A stretch of DNA of 14,796 nucleotides from Robiginitomaculum sp. Its GTDB lineage: Bacteria > Pseudomonadota > Alphaproteobacteria > Caulobacterales > Maricaulaceae. Below are positions 1 through 7,553 of the stretch, piece after piece. The translations under genes were made by a program, and so were the position numbers. The notes under the pieces were generated by a model that saw nothing but the letters and a program-made list of their open reading frames with translations, did no database searches and was not told the origin of the DNA. The stretch is taken from the NCBI GenBank assembly GCA_002733385.1, contig NVVO01000003.1, positions 9,529 to 24,324 of the forward strand. Reading direction: 5' to 3'. The number at the start of each line of letters is the position of its first letter. The stretch's first letter is position 1.

Positions 1-77
1 TCTACTTCAGGAGCGTCCGCTTGCTGGCAAGCCGCCAATGCCAAAGCTGCCAGTCCGGCGATAATAAAAGTCTTCAT
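1..77 (-). CDS. Small lipoprotein, N-terminal fragment
   Basis: Only the first 25 codons lie in the window. The peptide begins MKTFIIAGLAALALAACQQA: a short positive N-terminus, a hydrophobic stretch, and a lipobox LAAC whose cysteine is residue 17, so it should be a type II signal-peptide lipoprotein anchored in an envelope membrane. The start is well supported: a perfect AGGAGG ribosome site (bases 83-88) lies 5 bases upstream of the ATG. The gene begins 13 bases after the polA stop on the same strand and may be co-transcribed with it. The mature part after the cysteine (QQADAPEV...) is cut off by the window edge, so no function can be assigned. Confidence 0.75.
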   Translation of the reverse strand, partial: MKTFIIAGLAALALAACQQADAPEV

Positions 78-90
78 TGTAGCCTCCTCG

Positions 91-2913
91 TTAATGGGCG
101 TCGTTCCAATTTTGTGCTGCCTGTGCATCCACCACCAAGGGAACGCTTAAATTTACTGCGGGAGCACAAGCGCTTTGCATAACAGGTTTTATGATATCAA
201 TCAAATCATCTGCGCTATTTTCTGGTACTTCAAATATCAATTCATCGTGAACCTGCAAGAGCATTCTTGCACCCTCCACGACTTTGATGGCGTCCGGCAT
301 TTTGATCATGGCGCGGCGCAATATATCGGCGGCGGTGCCTTGAATAGGGGCGTTGATGGCTTGGCGCTCGGCCCCGGCCCGGTACATAGGGTTTTTATCG
401 TTGATAGAGCGCACATGGCATTTGCGACCAAATAGCGTTTTGACATAACCGTATTCCCGCGCCTCGTCTTTGGCGGCTTCCATATAATCCTTGATGCCGG
501 GGAATTTCTCGAAATAACTGTCAATATATTCTTTGGCTTCCGTGCGGCTTATCCCGAGATTATTGGCCAGACCGAAGGCGGAAATCCCGTAAATAATCCC
601 GAAATTGATTGCCTTGGCCCGGCGGCGTGTGGCGCTGTCCATGCCCTCAATGGGCACGCCGAACATCTCGCTAGCGGTCATGGCATGGATATCAACTCCG
701 TCGGCAAATGCTTGCTTCATAGCGGGCAGGTCCGCCATATTGGCCAGCACCCTAAGCTCGACCTGGGAGTAATCTGCCGCCACCAAAACATGGCCCGGTT
801 CGGCCACGAAAGCTGTGCGTATTTTACGGCCATCGTCGGTGCGGATCGGAATGTTTTGTAAATTCGGATCGGATGAGGACAGCCGCCCGGTCGATGTAGA
901 AGCCAGCGCATAGCTGGTATGTACCCGTCCGGTGCGCAAGTTAATTTGTTTGGGTAATGTGTCGGTATAGGTGGATTTAAGTTTGGCATAATGGCGCCAG
1001 TCCAGCACTAATTTAGGCAACGCATGGGCGTCTTGCAATTTCTCCAACACCTCTGCCCCGGTCTGCCATGCTCCGGTTTTGGTCTTCTTGCCGCCGGGCA
1101 ATGCCAAATCGTCAAACAAGATTTCGCCCAGTTGTTTCGGGCTTGCCAGATTAAATGGTCGCCCGGACAGGGCGTAAGCTTCGGCCTCTAATGCGCATTT
1201 CTTTTGCTCAAAATCAGCCGACAAACGCGCCAGCACGGCTTTGTCAACCTTGATGCCCGTGTTTTCCATTTGAGCTAAAATGCTCGGCATGGGGCGTTCA
1301 AGAGTTTCGTAAACGCTCGCCACCTGCGCCTTGGCCAGTTCGGGCTTTAAGTGTTTCCACAAGCGCAAGGTCACATCCGCGTCCTCGGCGGCGTAAGGGA
1401 CGGCGATATCCAAATCAATTTGGTCAAAGGTTTTCTTGTTTTTACCCGTGCCCGCCACCTGCTTGAACGGGATAGCTTCGTGGCCAAAATGCAGCTCGGA
1501 TAACGCGTCCATGCCGTGACCGTGCAGGCCGCACGCCAGCGCATAGGAAATTAGCATGGTATCATCAAATGGGGCTGGGTTGAGGCCGTAGCGGAAAAAA
1601 ACGCCCAGATCATATTTGAAATTTTGCCCGACTTTAAGGACGCTCTCGTCGTGCAGCATCGGCTTTAAAACATCTAGAGCCTCTTGCATGGGGATTTGTT
1701 TGGGCGCACCGCCTCCCAGTAAATCACCTTCGCCCACATGACCCAGAGGAATATAACAGGCTTCATTATCGGCCACCGCCAGACACACCCCGACCAAATT
1801 GGCCGCCGCGCTATCAAGGCTATCGGTCTCCAAATCAACGGCACAAACACCAACTTCGAAACAGCGTTTTACCCAGTGTTTGAGCCGTCCTAAATCCTGC
1901 ACACATTCATATTTTTCCTTGTCGAAAACGGGTAAGGTAGATACTCGGTCTTCTTTTGTGTCATCCCGACGTAAGCCGTCGGTTGCCCCCTCGCCCATGG
2001 CGGCGATCACCCGCTTGGCTAAAGTGCGAAATGTCATGTCTTCAAGGAAGTCCAGAAGTTTGTCCCTGTCCGGGTCTTGTACGGCCAGCTCTTCCAACGG
2101 TATCTCCAAATCCATATCGCGTTTCAGCGTCACCAGTTCGCGGGACACACGGGCCAAATCCGCAAACTCAATCAATTTTTCGCGTCTTGCCTTTTGCGGG
2201 ATTTCATCCGCACGCGCCAGCAATGTATCCAGATCGCCAAACTGATTGATCAAAAGTGCGGCGGTTTTAACCCCAATGCCCGGCACGCCCGGCACATTGT
2301 CCACGCTGTCTCCAGCCAAGGCTTGAATATCTATGACCTTCTCTGGCCCGACGCCAAATTTCTCCATCACCTCGGGCGCACAAATAGTTTTGTTTTTCAT
2401 GGTATCAACCATACAGATTTGGTCACTGACCAATTGCATCAGGTCTTTGTCGGAGGATATAATCGTGACCCGCGCACCTTTCTTCTCGGCTTGGTCGGCG
2501 TAGGACGCGATAATATCGTCGGCCTCAAAACCCGGTGTCTCGATGGACTGTGCCCCGAACGCCCTTGTAGCTTCGCGGGTTAAGGGAAATTGCGGCACCA
2601 AGTCTTCGGGGGCTGGTGGGCGGTTGGCTTTATATTCGGGATAAATATCTGAACGAAAAGTCTTGCCTTTGGCATCAAAAATCACGGCGAAATGGGTCGG
2701 GCGTTCATCGCCGTGTTGTTCGCGCAACAGTTTGAACAACATGTTGGAAAACCCGGCCACCGCCCCGATGATCAGCCCGTCCGTGCGCCGGGTCAAAGCT
2801 GGCAGGGCATAATAGGCGCGAAATATATAGCCCGAACCGTCCACGAGCACTACATGGGAATCACTATTAACCGGTTTGGCGTGCGTAGCCTGCTTTTTGC
2901 GAAAATCTGTCAT
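91..2913 (-). CDS. polA: DNA polymerase I
   Basis: Full-length three-domain DNA polymerase I, about 940 residues, which fills gaps and removes RNA primers in replication and repair. The N-terminal 5'-3' exonuclease/flap domain (about 20-310) shows VDGSGYIFRAYYALP, the FEADD and SSDKDLMQL acidic motifs, and a GDSVDNVPGVPGIGVKTA helix-hairpin-helix. The 3'-5' proofreading domain looks catalytically intact: DLETD (D360, E362), NFKYD and YAAED. The polymerase domain has motif A DYSQVEL (D714), the O-helix RRAKAINFGIIYG (phenylalanine at the position that discriminates against dideoxynucleotides) and motif C QVHDELIFE (D890). The ATG at 2913 is chosen because the Klenow-type N-terminus begins soon after it; an in-frame TTG at 2973 would add 20 residues of unlikely sequence. 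No clear Shine-Dalgarno precedes the ATG. It diverges from the TonB-domain gene across 115 bases. Confidence 0.97.
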   Translation of the reverse strand: MTDFRKKQATHAKPVNSDSHVVLVDGSGYIFRAYYALPALTRRTDGLIIGAVAGFSNMLFKLLREQHGDERPTHFAVIFDAKGKTFRSDIYPEYKANRPPAPEDLVPQFPLTREATRAFGAQSIETPGFEADDIIASYADQAEKKGARVTIISSDKDLMQLVSDQICMVDTMKNKTICAPEVMEKFGVGPEKVIDIQALAGDSVDNVPGVPGIGVKTAALLINQFGDLDTLLARADEIPQKARREKLIEFADLARVSRELVTLKRDMDLEIPLEELAVQDPDRDKLLDFLEDMTFRTLAKRVIAAMGEGATDGLRRDDTKEDRVSTLPVFDKEKYECVQDLGRLKHWVKRCFEVGVCAVDLETDSLDSAAANLVGVCLAVADNEACYIPLGHVGEGDLLGGGAPKQIPMQEALDVLKPMLHDESVLKVGQNFKYDLGVFFRYGLNPAPFDDTMLISYALACGLHGHGMDALSELHFGHEAIPFKQVAGTGKNKKTFDQIDLDIAVPYAAEDADVTLRLWKHLKPELAKAQVASVYETLERPMPSILAQMENTGIKVDKAVLARLSADFEQKKCALEAEAYALSGRPFNLASPKQLGEILFDDLALPGGKKTKTGAWQTGAEVLEKLQDAHALPKLVLDWRHYAKLKSTYTDTLPKQINLRTGRVHTSYALASTSTGRLSSSDPNLQNIPIRTDDGRKIRTAFVAEPGHVLVAADYSQVELRVLANMADLPAMKQAFADGVDIHAMTASEMFGVPIEGMDSATRRRAKAINFGIIYGISAFGLANNLGISRTEAKEYIDSYFEKFPGIKDYMEAAKDEAREYGYVKTLFGRKCHVRSINDKNPMYRAGAERQAINAPIQGTAADILRRAMIKMPDAIKVVEGARMLLQVHDELIFEVPENSADDLIDIIKPVMQSACAPAVNLSVPLVVDAQAAQNWNDAH

Positions 2914-3028
2914 GGCGGGAGTGTGAGGGGGGCAGACAGATTTTGCAACAACGGATTTTCGCCCGTCGCACAATTTGCCGTATTTTTGCCTTTTTTACGT
3001 TCTAGTTTTGATGCATCAGGGGAAACAA

Positions 3029-3991
3029 ATGCCGAAACTTAAAAACATCAACAAGGACAAACAAAAGACAAACCTCCTGTTCAAGCACAAATATAGGGTG
3101 TTGTTTTTGCTGATCCCCTTCCTATTGGGTTTCGGTTTATGGGCGACAGCCCAGCGAGACCACCAAACTGAACAATCCGACCCCGAAATAAGCCCGCGCC
3201 AGGCCTATCTTGAAATTCTCGGCGAGACCCATACGGGTTTGCGCCTGGCCCGGCTCGACGATTTTATCGCTCACACGCCGTTCAATAACGACACGGCCCG
3301 CGCAAAATCTAGGCGCGATATACTTGGCATGTATGAACAAAATGCCTGGGCCAACCTCACTGAAATATTATATGATATTAGCAAACCACGCGACGAAAAA
3401 ATTCGGGCTGTGGCACATTATAAAACCAGTTGGGGTATCTGGAACCGCCAAACTGAATACCCAAAATTGTTATGGGCGACGGGACTGGTTGATATGCCCC
3501 AACCTAAATATAACGGTACGATTGACACCAATATGGTCAACAGAGAAACTGGCGAGACAGGTGCACAAATATTGGCAGATTATAGTCCCAACCAAACAGT
3601 TTCCAGGTTTGCAAAAGGCAGTGTTAAAACTGTTCTGGCAGGTGATCCGTCTTTCTTTATTGCCGCGCCTAACATCCTGACTACACCATCTATAGGCGAC
3701 ATCCAGAACCGCCCGCTGCGCATAAAGTTTGCCAAACGGCCTCGTTATCCGCGCCGCGCCTTTCGCAAAGGCATATCAGGTCAAATCACCTTAGCTCTGT
3801 ATATAAACGAGCGCGGTCATGTGGTGCGAACAACGGTCATATTGGCCCAGGCCCCGCGCTATAAGGACAATTTCGTCCGCGCTGCCAGACGTGCGGCCAT
3901 GGCCTCAAAATTCCACCCCAAAACCGTTGCGGGTCAGGAAGTGGCAACCAGTAGATATGTGCGCAAATATAGCTTTACGGCGGGCGGATAG
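3029..3991 (+). CDS. Membrane-anchored TonB C-terminal domain protein
   Basis: A 320-residue protein with a basic N-terminus, one membrane segment at about 24-41, and a periplasmic region ending in a TonB C-terminal domain (about 228-316). That domain shows the family pattern: KRPRYPRRAFRKGISGQITL, then INERGHVV, then AARRAAMASKFHPKTV. TonB proteins normally pass energy from ExbB/ExbD in the inner membrane to outer-membrane receptors. Here the linker (about 42-225) lacks the usual proline-rich spacer. It is instead charged and probably helical at about 56-150, a region I do not recognise. No exbB, exbD or receptor gene is nearby. The ATG at 3029 is preceded by AGGGGA with 5 bases spacing; a TTG at 2975 was rejected. 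The stop lies 3 bases from the end of the convergent zinc-finger gene. A divergent TonB-domain protein with another role is possible. Confidence 0.75.
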   Translation: MPKLKNINKDKQKTNLLFKHKYRVLFLLIPFLLGFGLWATAQRDHQTEQSDPEISPRQAYLEILGETHTGLRLARLDDFIAHTPFNNDTARAKSRRDILGMYEQNAWANLTEILYDISKPRDEKIRAVAHYKTSWGIWNRQTEYPKLLWATGLVDMPQPKYNGTIDTNMVNRETGETGAQILADYSPNQTVSRFAKGSVKTVLAGDPSFFIAAPNILTTPSIGDIQNRPLRIKFAKRPRYPRRAFRKGISGQITLALYINERGHVVRTTVILAQAPRYKDNFVRAARRAAMASKFHPKTVAGQEVATSRYVRKYSFTAGG

Positions 3992-3994
3992 AAT

Positions 3995-4165
3995 TTAGGC
4001 TTTGAAAACGAATTTTTTGCCGCAATATTTGCATTCGGCCATATCCGCCTGGCCCATATCCATAAACACTTTGGGATGACCGCCCGCACCACCGTCACAC
4101 GAAATGCGGTGCGAATGCACGATCTGCGTTTCCGGCTCACGATTTGTTGTTGCGTTTTCAGACAT
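3995..4165 (-). CDS. Zinc-finger CHCC domain protein (NDUFS6 family)
   Basis: A 56-residue gene read on the minus strand: it starts MSENATTNREPETQIV and ends in CKYCGKKFVFKA. Four candidate zinc ligands fit the CHCC pattern: C23, H30 (in GGHPKVFM), C45 and C48. This is the bacterial form of the domain in mitochondrial complex I subunit NDUFS6, common in alphaproteobacteria as a stand-alone small protein. Its role there is presumably linked to complex I or iron-sulfur assembly, but that is family knowledge and not shown here. A TGGAG ribosome site lies 6 bases upstream of the ATG. It is divergent from the ABC ATPase gene and ends 3 bases from the TonB-domain gene. A longer open frame on the same strand across this interval (3934-4176) is a frame shadow. 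Confidence is high despite the size because the ligands, spacing and ribosome site all agree. Confidence 0.88.
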   Translation of the reverse strand: MSENATTNREPETQIVHSHRISCDGGAGGHPKVFMDMGQADMAECKYCGKKFVFKA

Positions 4166-4182
4166 GGCGGCTCCAATTGCTG

Positions 4183-4234
4183 TTGAAGTGAAGGAACTTA
4201 ACCCCTATCTATGAGCCGCACACATCAAGGTCAA
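4183..4234. promoter_or_regulatory. Candidate symmetric divergent promoter
   Basis: On the plus strand TTGAAG (4183-4188) is followed after 17 bases by TATCTA (4206-4211), placing a start site upstream of the ABC ATPase gene. On the minus strand TTGACC (4234-4229) is followed after 17 bases by TAGATA, which is the reverse complement of the same hexamer, upstream of the zinc-finger gene. Both directions would therefore share one -10 element. The -35 boxes are reasonable (TTGACC matches 5 of 6), but the -10 hexamer matches only 3 of 6 consensus positions each way, so this is a hypothesis. Confidence 0.35.
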
Positions 4235-4247
4235 TGGAAACCCGTTT

Positions 4248-5186
4248 ATGACATCGCCTGCTATTGAAATAAAAAACCTGACCAAGACCTATCGGGCGTC
4301 TAAAAAATCTCCAGCGAAATTAGCTTTAAAGGGCATCGATTTGAGCATACCGCGCGGATCTATTTTCGGCCTGCTTGGCCCTAATGGGGCCGGCAAATCG
4401 ACCCTGATCAATATTCTGGCTGGTCTGGTGGTCAAATCAGCCGGAAGTGCCAAAATTTGCGGCTATGATATAGAGACCCAAACCCGCCAAGCGAGAGCCT
4501 CCATTGGTGTGGTGCCCCAGGAAATTTCCATGGATGTGTTTTTCTCGCCCTTTCAGGCTTTGGAAAACCAGGCCGGGTATTACGGTGTCCCCAAGTCTGA
4601 GCGCCGCACGGACGAAATCTTGGCAGCTCTGGGCCTGGCCGATAAACGCGACGCCTATGTGCGGCAACTCTCCGGCGGCATGAAACGAAGATTGCTGATC
4701 GCCAAAGCGCTTGTTCACAATCCGCCCGTGTTGATTTTGGACGAACCGACCGCCGGGGTTGATATTGAACTGCGCCGCCAGCTTTGGGAATATGTACGCG
4801 AACTGCACGACAGGGGTACGACGGTGATTCTCACCACCCATTATCTGGAAGAAGCCGAAGCCTTGTGTGACCGCATTGCCATTATCCACAACGGCGAAAT
4901 AACCGCCAATGAGGAAACAAAAACCCTGATGGGGCGGCTCGACCAAAAAACATTGGTGATCACGCCCGACACCCCTTTGACGAAAATCCCACCTGCCTTG
5001 GGAAAATTAAATACGTCCTTACGCGACGACGGCACACTGGCCATCACCTATAACACGGCCCAAACCAAAATCCCGGATTTGCTGGCGCAAATAAGCAATG
5101 CCAACATTACCATAGCCGATCTGCGCACCGAAGAACCGGATTTGGAAGATGTGTTTATGGCACTCACCTATGAGCGGGACAAATAA
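4248..5186 (+). CDS. ABC transporter ATP-binding protein (YadG-like)
   Basis: A 312-residue ABC ATPase of the drug/polysaccharide export (ABC-2, YadG/CcmA-like) type. It carries Walker A GPNGAGKS (44-51), the Q-loop VPQE (Q91), signature LSGGM (141-145), Walker B VLILDE (161-166) and the switch histidine TTH (H198). About 90 residues follow as the C-terminal regulatory extension usual for this subfamily. It should power a membrane export channel, but no permease lies on either side: upstream is a divergent zinc-finger gene and downstream an antiporter. Partners must be encoded elsewhere, or it is an orphan. The ATG at 4248 has only a weak ribosome site (TGGAAA, 4235-4240). The last codons (Y-E-R-D-K) coincide with the first copy of a 14-base repeat, so the C-terminus may have been remodelled. 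The substrate cannot be inferred. Confidence 0.92.
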   Translation: MTSPAIEIKNLTKTYRASKKSPAKLALKGIDLSIPRGSIFGLLGPNGAGKSTLINILAGLVVKSAGSAKICGYDIETQTRQARASIGVVPQEISMDVFFSPFQALENQAGYYGVPKSERRTDEILAALGLADKRDAYVRQLSGGMKRRLLIAKALVHNPPVLILDEPTAGVDIELRRQLWEYVRELHDRGTTVILTTHYLEEAEALCDRIAIIHNGEITANEETKTLMGRLDQKTLVITPDTPLTKIPPALGKLNTSLRDDGTLAITYNTAQTKIPDLLAQISNANITIADLRTEEPDLEDVFMALTYERDK

Positions 5187-5208
5187 ATTATGAGCGGGAC
5201 AAGCCCGC
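5169..5208 (+). repeat. 14-base direct repeat with hairpin
   Basis: TATGAGCGGGACAA occurs at 5169-5182 and again at 5189-5202, a 20-base period. The first copy supplies the last codons of the ABC ATPase gene. The second runs into CCCGC, giving the perfect 5-base stem GCGGG/CCCGC (5194-5198 with 5204-5208) with a 5-base loop. No T-run follows, so it is not a canonical intrinsic terminator. It resembles a short interspersed palindromic (REP-like) unit, which would need a genome-wide count to confirm. Confidence 0.6.
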
Positions 5209-5242
5209 CCTACCCTGTTAGGCATATCCAAAAAGGGGATTT

Positions 5243-6760
5243 ATGGTAGACGCTGGATTTTTTTCACTCTTACCGGTCTTGGTGACACTGGCTATTGCCG
5301 TGTGGACACGCAATGTGGTGCTGGGTTTGTTTCTTGGGGTATTTAGCGGTGTCTTGCTACTGAACGGTATAAACCCGTTTACGGGCATGAGCATCATGGT
5401 CGAGGATTATCTGGTGGCTCAAGCCGCCAAAAGTTCCAATATGGGCATCCTTATCTTGATGATTTTCATTGCCGGGCTGGTCGGCCTTATGGAAAAATCC
5501 GGCGGGGCGGCAGCTTTTGCTTCTATGATGATCAAATATATTAACGGCAAGATCAAAGCGCAAATGGGGGCGTGGGCCAGTGGCTGTTTGTTGTTTTTCA
5601 CTGATTCCGGTACACCGCTTATTGTTGGCCCGTTGTTTCGCCCTATCATTGACGGACTTAAAATTTCGCGGGCCAAACTGGCCTGGATCATAGACACCAC
5701 CGCTTCGCCCGTGGCCGTGTTGATCCCTTTCATTGGCTGGGGGCTATATACGCAAGGGCTTATCGGCGAAGAATACAAAACCCTCGGCATCACGGAAAGC
5801 CCGTTTGTCAGCTATGTCAAAGCCGTGCCGTTTCAATTTTACTCCCTAATGGCCGTGATTATGGTGCCATTGTTTGTGTTTTCCAAAACCGATTTCGGCC
5901 CCATGAAAATCGCCGAGGATAATGCCGCCAAAGGCATTGTTGCCAAAGATCAAGACAGTGAAGTTCTGGAGAAAGGAATGGCCGACGCCAACGCAAAAGC
6001 CAAGCCTATATTGGTCTGGTTGCCACTGAGTATTATGCTGACCATTATGTTTAGCCTGCTGTTTTCCAAAGGTTTTCCCTTTGACATGAGCAATCTGCCT
6101 TCCAATGCTTTTCGGGCTTCCTTAGCAACCGGCTATGTATTTGCCGCCGTCGCACTGATCTCGCTTATGGCTTGGTACGGCATTAAATCTTTGGCGGACG
6201 GGTTTGCACTTTACCTTAGCAGTATCAGCAGAATTATCAATATTCTCGCCATTTTGGTGCTGGCCTGGTCCCTTGGTGCTGTGGGCAAGGATTTGGGTGC
6301 GCCCGCCTATATCGCAGCCCTGATCGGGGGTAATATCCCCGCATTTCTCATTCCGGTGATCGCATTTATGGTCGGCGGCATTATCTCGTTTTCCACTGGT
6401 TCGTCCTGGGGCACCTATGCCATTTTAATCCCCCTCGTGGTTCCGTTAGCCTTCCAGTTCGACATATCCATGTATGTGTGTATCGGTGCAGTGTTGTCAG
6501 GCGGTTTGTTCGGCGATCATTGCTCCCCGATTTCCGACACGACAATTCTGTCAGCCACAGGGGCGGGGTGTTCCCATCTCGAACATGTTAAAACCCAATT
6601 GCCTTACGCCGTGTTTAACGGAATTTGTTGCCTAGCCGCATTCGTCGTTGCCGGACTAACGGGCAGTGCTTGGGCATTATTGGTGGCCGCCGGGCTGATG
6701 CTGGTGGGCATGACGGCGATAAAACGTTTTACCGCCGCCGCTCCTAACCAGAGTATTTAG
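5243..6760 (+). CDS. NhaC-family Na+/H+ antiporter-type transporter
   Basis: A 505-residue polytopic membrane protein, hydrophobic almost throughout, of the NhaC antiporter superfamily. Family hallmarks are FFTDSGTPLIVGPLFRP (119-133), the conserved stretch IIDTTASPVAVLIPF (149-163), the glycine/serine-rich FSTGSSWGTYAILIP, and GDHCSPISDTT (424-434) followed by HVKTQLPYA. Members exchange Na+ for H+ across the inner membrane, and some move organic acids or amino acids instead, so the ion is not certain. A hydrophilic loop at about 220-255 separates two membrane halves. The ATG at 5243 has a strong AAAGGGGA ribosome site (5232-5239). The gene starts 57 bases after the ABC ATPase gene, with a repeat and hairpin between, and converges on the UDG gene with a 19-base gap. 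Confidence 0.88.
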   Translation: MVDAGFFSLLPVLVTLAIAVWTRNVVLGLFLGVFSGVLLLNGINPFTGMSIMVEDYLVAQAAKSSNMGILILMIFIAGLVGLMEKSGGAAAFASMMIKYINGKIKAQMGAWASGCLLFFTDSGTPLIVGPLFRPIIDGLKISRAKLAWIIDTTASPVAVLIPFIGWGLYTQGLIGEEYKTLGITESPFVSYVKAVPFQFYSLMAVIMVPLFVFSKTDFGPMKIAEDNAAKGIVAKDQDSEVLEKGMADANAKAKPILVWLPLSIMLTIMFSLLFSKGFPFDMSNLPSNAFRASLATGYVFAAVALISLMAWYGIKSLADGFALYLSSISRIINILAILVLAWSLGAVGKDLGAPAYIAALIGGNIPAFLIPVIAFMVGGIISFSTGSSWGTYAILIPLVVPLAFQFDISMYVCIGAVLSGGLFGDHCSPISDTTILSATGAGCSHLEHVKTQLPYAVFNGICCLAAFVVAGLTGSAWALLVAAGLMLVGMTAIKRFTAAAPNQSI

Positions 6761-6770
6761 GTTGAGTCCT

Positions 6771-6792
6771 AGCCGCTCATCAGCCGCTCATC
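6771..6792. repeat. Two-copy 11-base tandem repeat
   Basis: AGCCGCTCATC is repeated twice in direct tandem (6771-6781 and 6782-6792) across the stop codon of the UDG gene. It probably arose by slippage, and would have relocated or duplicated the C-terminal MSG-stop of that protein. No T-run or stem follows, so it gives no evidence of a terminator for the convergent genes. Confidence 0.7.
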
Positions 6793-7553
6793 CGCTTTTG
6801 GATGGCAAGTAAATCTCGCCAGGCATCGCGTTTCAACTCGGGCCTTCTTAACAGGAAAGCCGGGTGATAGAGGGGCATTGCCGGGGTGGGTTTGGCATTT
6901 ATGTCCAGACTTTGCCATTGGCCGCGCATTTTCATGATACCGGTTTTTCCGGTCAGGGCTTGCAAGGAGATACCGCCCACAATGACGACTAGTTTCGGTG
7001 CGACCAGTTCCATATGGCGGGTGATGAACGGGGCGCACATGGCAAGCTCGGGCTCATTAGGGTTGCGGTTGCCCGGTGGTCGCCAATTGCACACATTGGT
7101 GATGTAAAGATCGTCCTCGTCCAAATCTATAGCCGCGAACATTTTATCCAGAAGTTGACCCGCCGGCCCGACAAATGGTTGGCCACTTTCGTCTTCTTGC
7201 CGTCCTGGCGCTTCGCCAATCACCATAATATCAGCGTCGGGATTGCCGCGTGCGAACACCATATTGCGGGCATGGTCGCTTAACACTCCGGCGTCAAAAC
7301 CCTCGATGATGGCTTTGAGAGCATCCAGCGTGGGCGCGGCTTTGGCCTGTTCGGTAGCCTTGGTCATTTGCGCCGATATATCCGGCGTATTTGGTGTGTG
7401 TTGTTGCGCAGGCCGTTTTACTGGTTTCAGTACGGCGGCTGGTTTGACTTGCGCCGCAGGCAATATCGGTGCGTCCACACCCATGTCCTGCCACCAGACT
7501 TGGCTGGCCTTCAAGGCTTGTTTCAAAACCTGTTCTGGAGAGGCTTCGGTCAT
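6780..7553 (-). CDS. Uracil-DNA glycosylase, family 4-like without complete Fe-S ligands
   Basis: A 257-residue protein whose C-terminal two-thirds is a uracil-DNA glycosylase of the family-4 fold, removing uracil from DNA as the first step of base excision repair. Motif 1 is GEAPG (113-117) with the following QED and GQPFVGPAGQLL, then YITNV and RPPGNR (158-163), and motif 3 is HPAFLLR (230-236). Family-4 enzymes normally bind a 4Fe-4S cluster with four cysteines. Here the N-terminal CxxC positions are F86 and G89 (FDAGVL), the third ligand before RPP is W157, and only C155 and C173 remain in the whole protein. The first 85 residues form a proline/alanine-rich linker with a short N-terminal helix. 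Its start overlaps the rimBK stop by 4 bases, indicating translational coupling. Confidence 0.9.
   Translation of the reverse strand: MTEASPEQVLKQALKASQVWWQDMGVDAPILPAAQVKPAAVLKPVKRPAQQHTPNTPDISAQMTKATEQAKAAPTLDALKAIIEGFDAGVLSDHARNMVFARGNPDADIMVIGEAPGRQEDESGQPFVGPAGQLLDKMFAAIDLDEDDLYITNVCNWRPPGNRNPNEPELAMCAPFITRHMELVAPKLVVIVGGISLQALTGKTGIMKMRGQWQSLDINAKPTPAMPLYHPAFLLRRPELKRDAWRDLLAIQKRMSG

Noticed and set aside
1799..2583. Long plus-strand open frames within polA
   Set aside because: They are antisense shadows of a strongly conserved gene, with no motif or ribosome site of their own.
2914..2973. Extended polA start at a TTG (2973) adding 20 residues
   Set aside because: The added stretch has no family similarity, and the ATG at 2913 places the exonuclease domain at the usual distance from the N-terminus.
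2975..3028. TTG start for the TonB-domain gene 18 codons upstream
   Set aside because: The ATG at 3029 has an AGGGGA ribosome site at good spacing; the TTG has none.
2914..3028. Promoters in the polA/TonB divergent region
   Set aside because: TTGCCG (2975-2980) has no convincing -10 at proper spacing, and nothing better appears on the minus strand.
3934..4176. 80-codon minus-strand open frame covering the zinc-finger gene
   Set aside because: It is a different frame from the CHCC protein, has no recognisable motif and runs into the TonB-domain gene.
5194..5208. Hairpin after the ABC ATPase gene as an intrinsic terminator
   Set aside because: The stem is only 5 bases and no T-run follows it.
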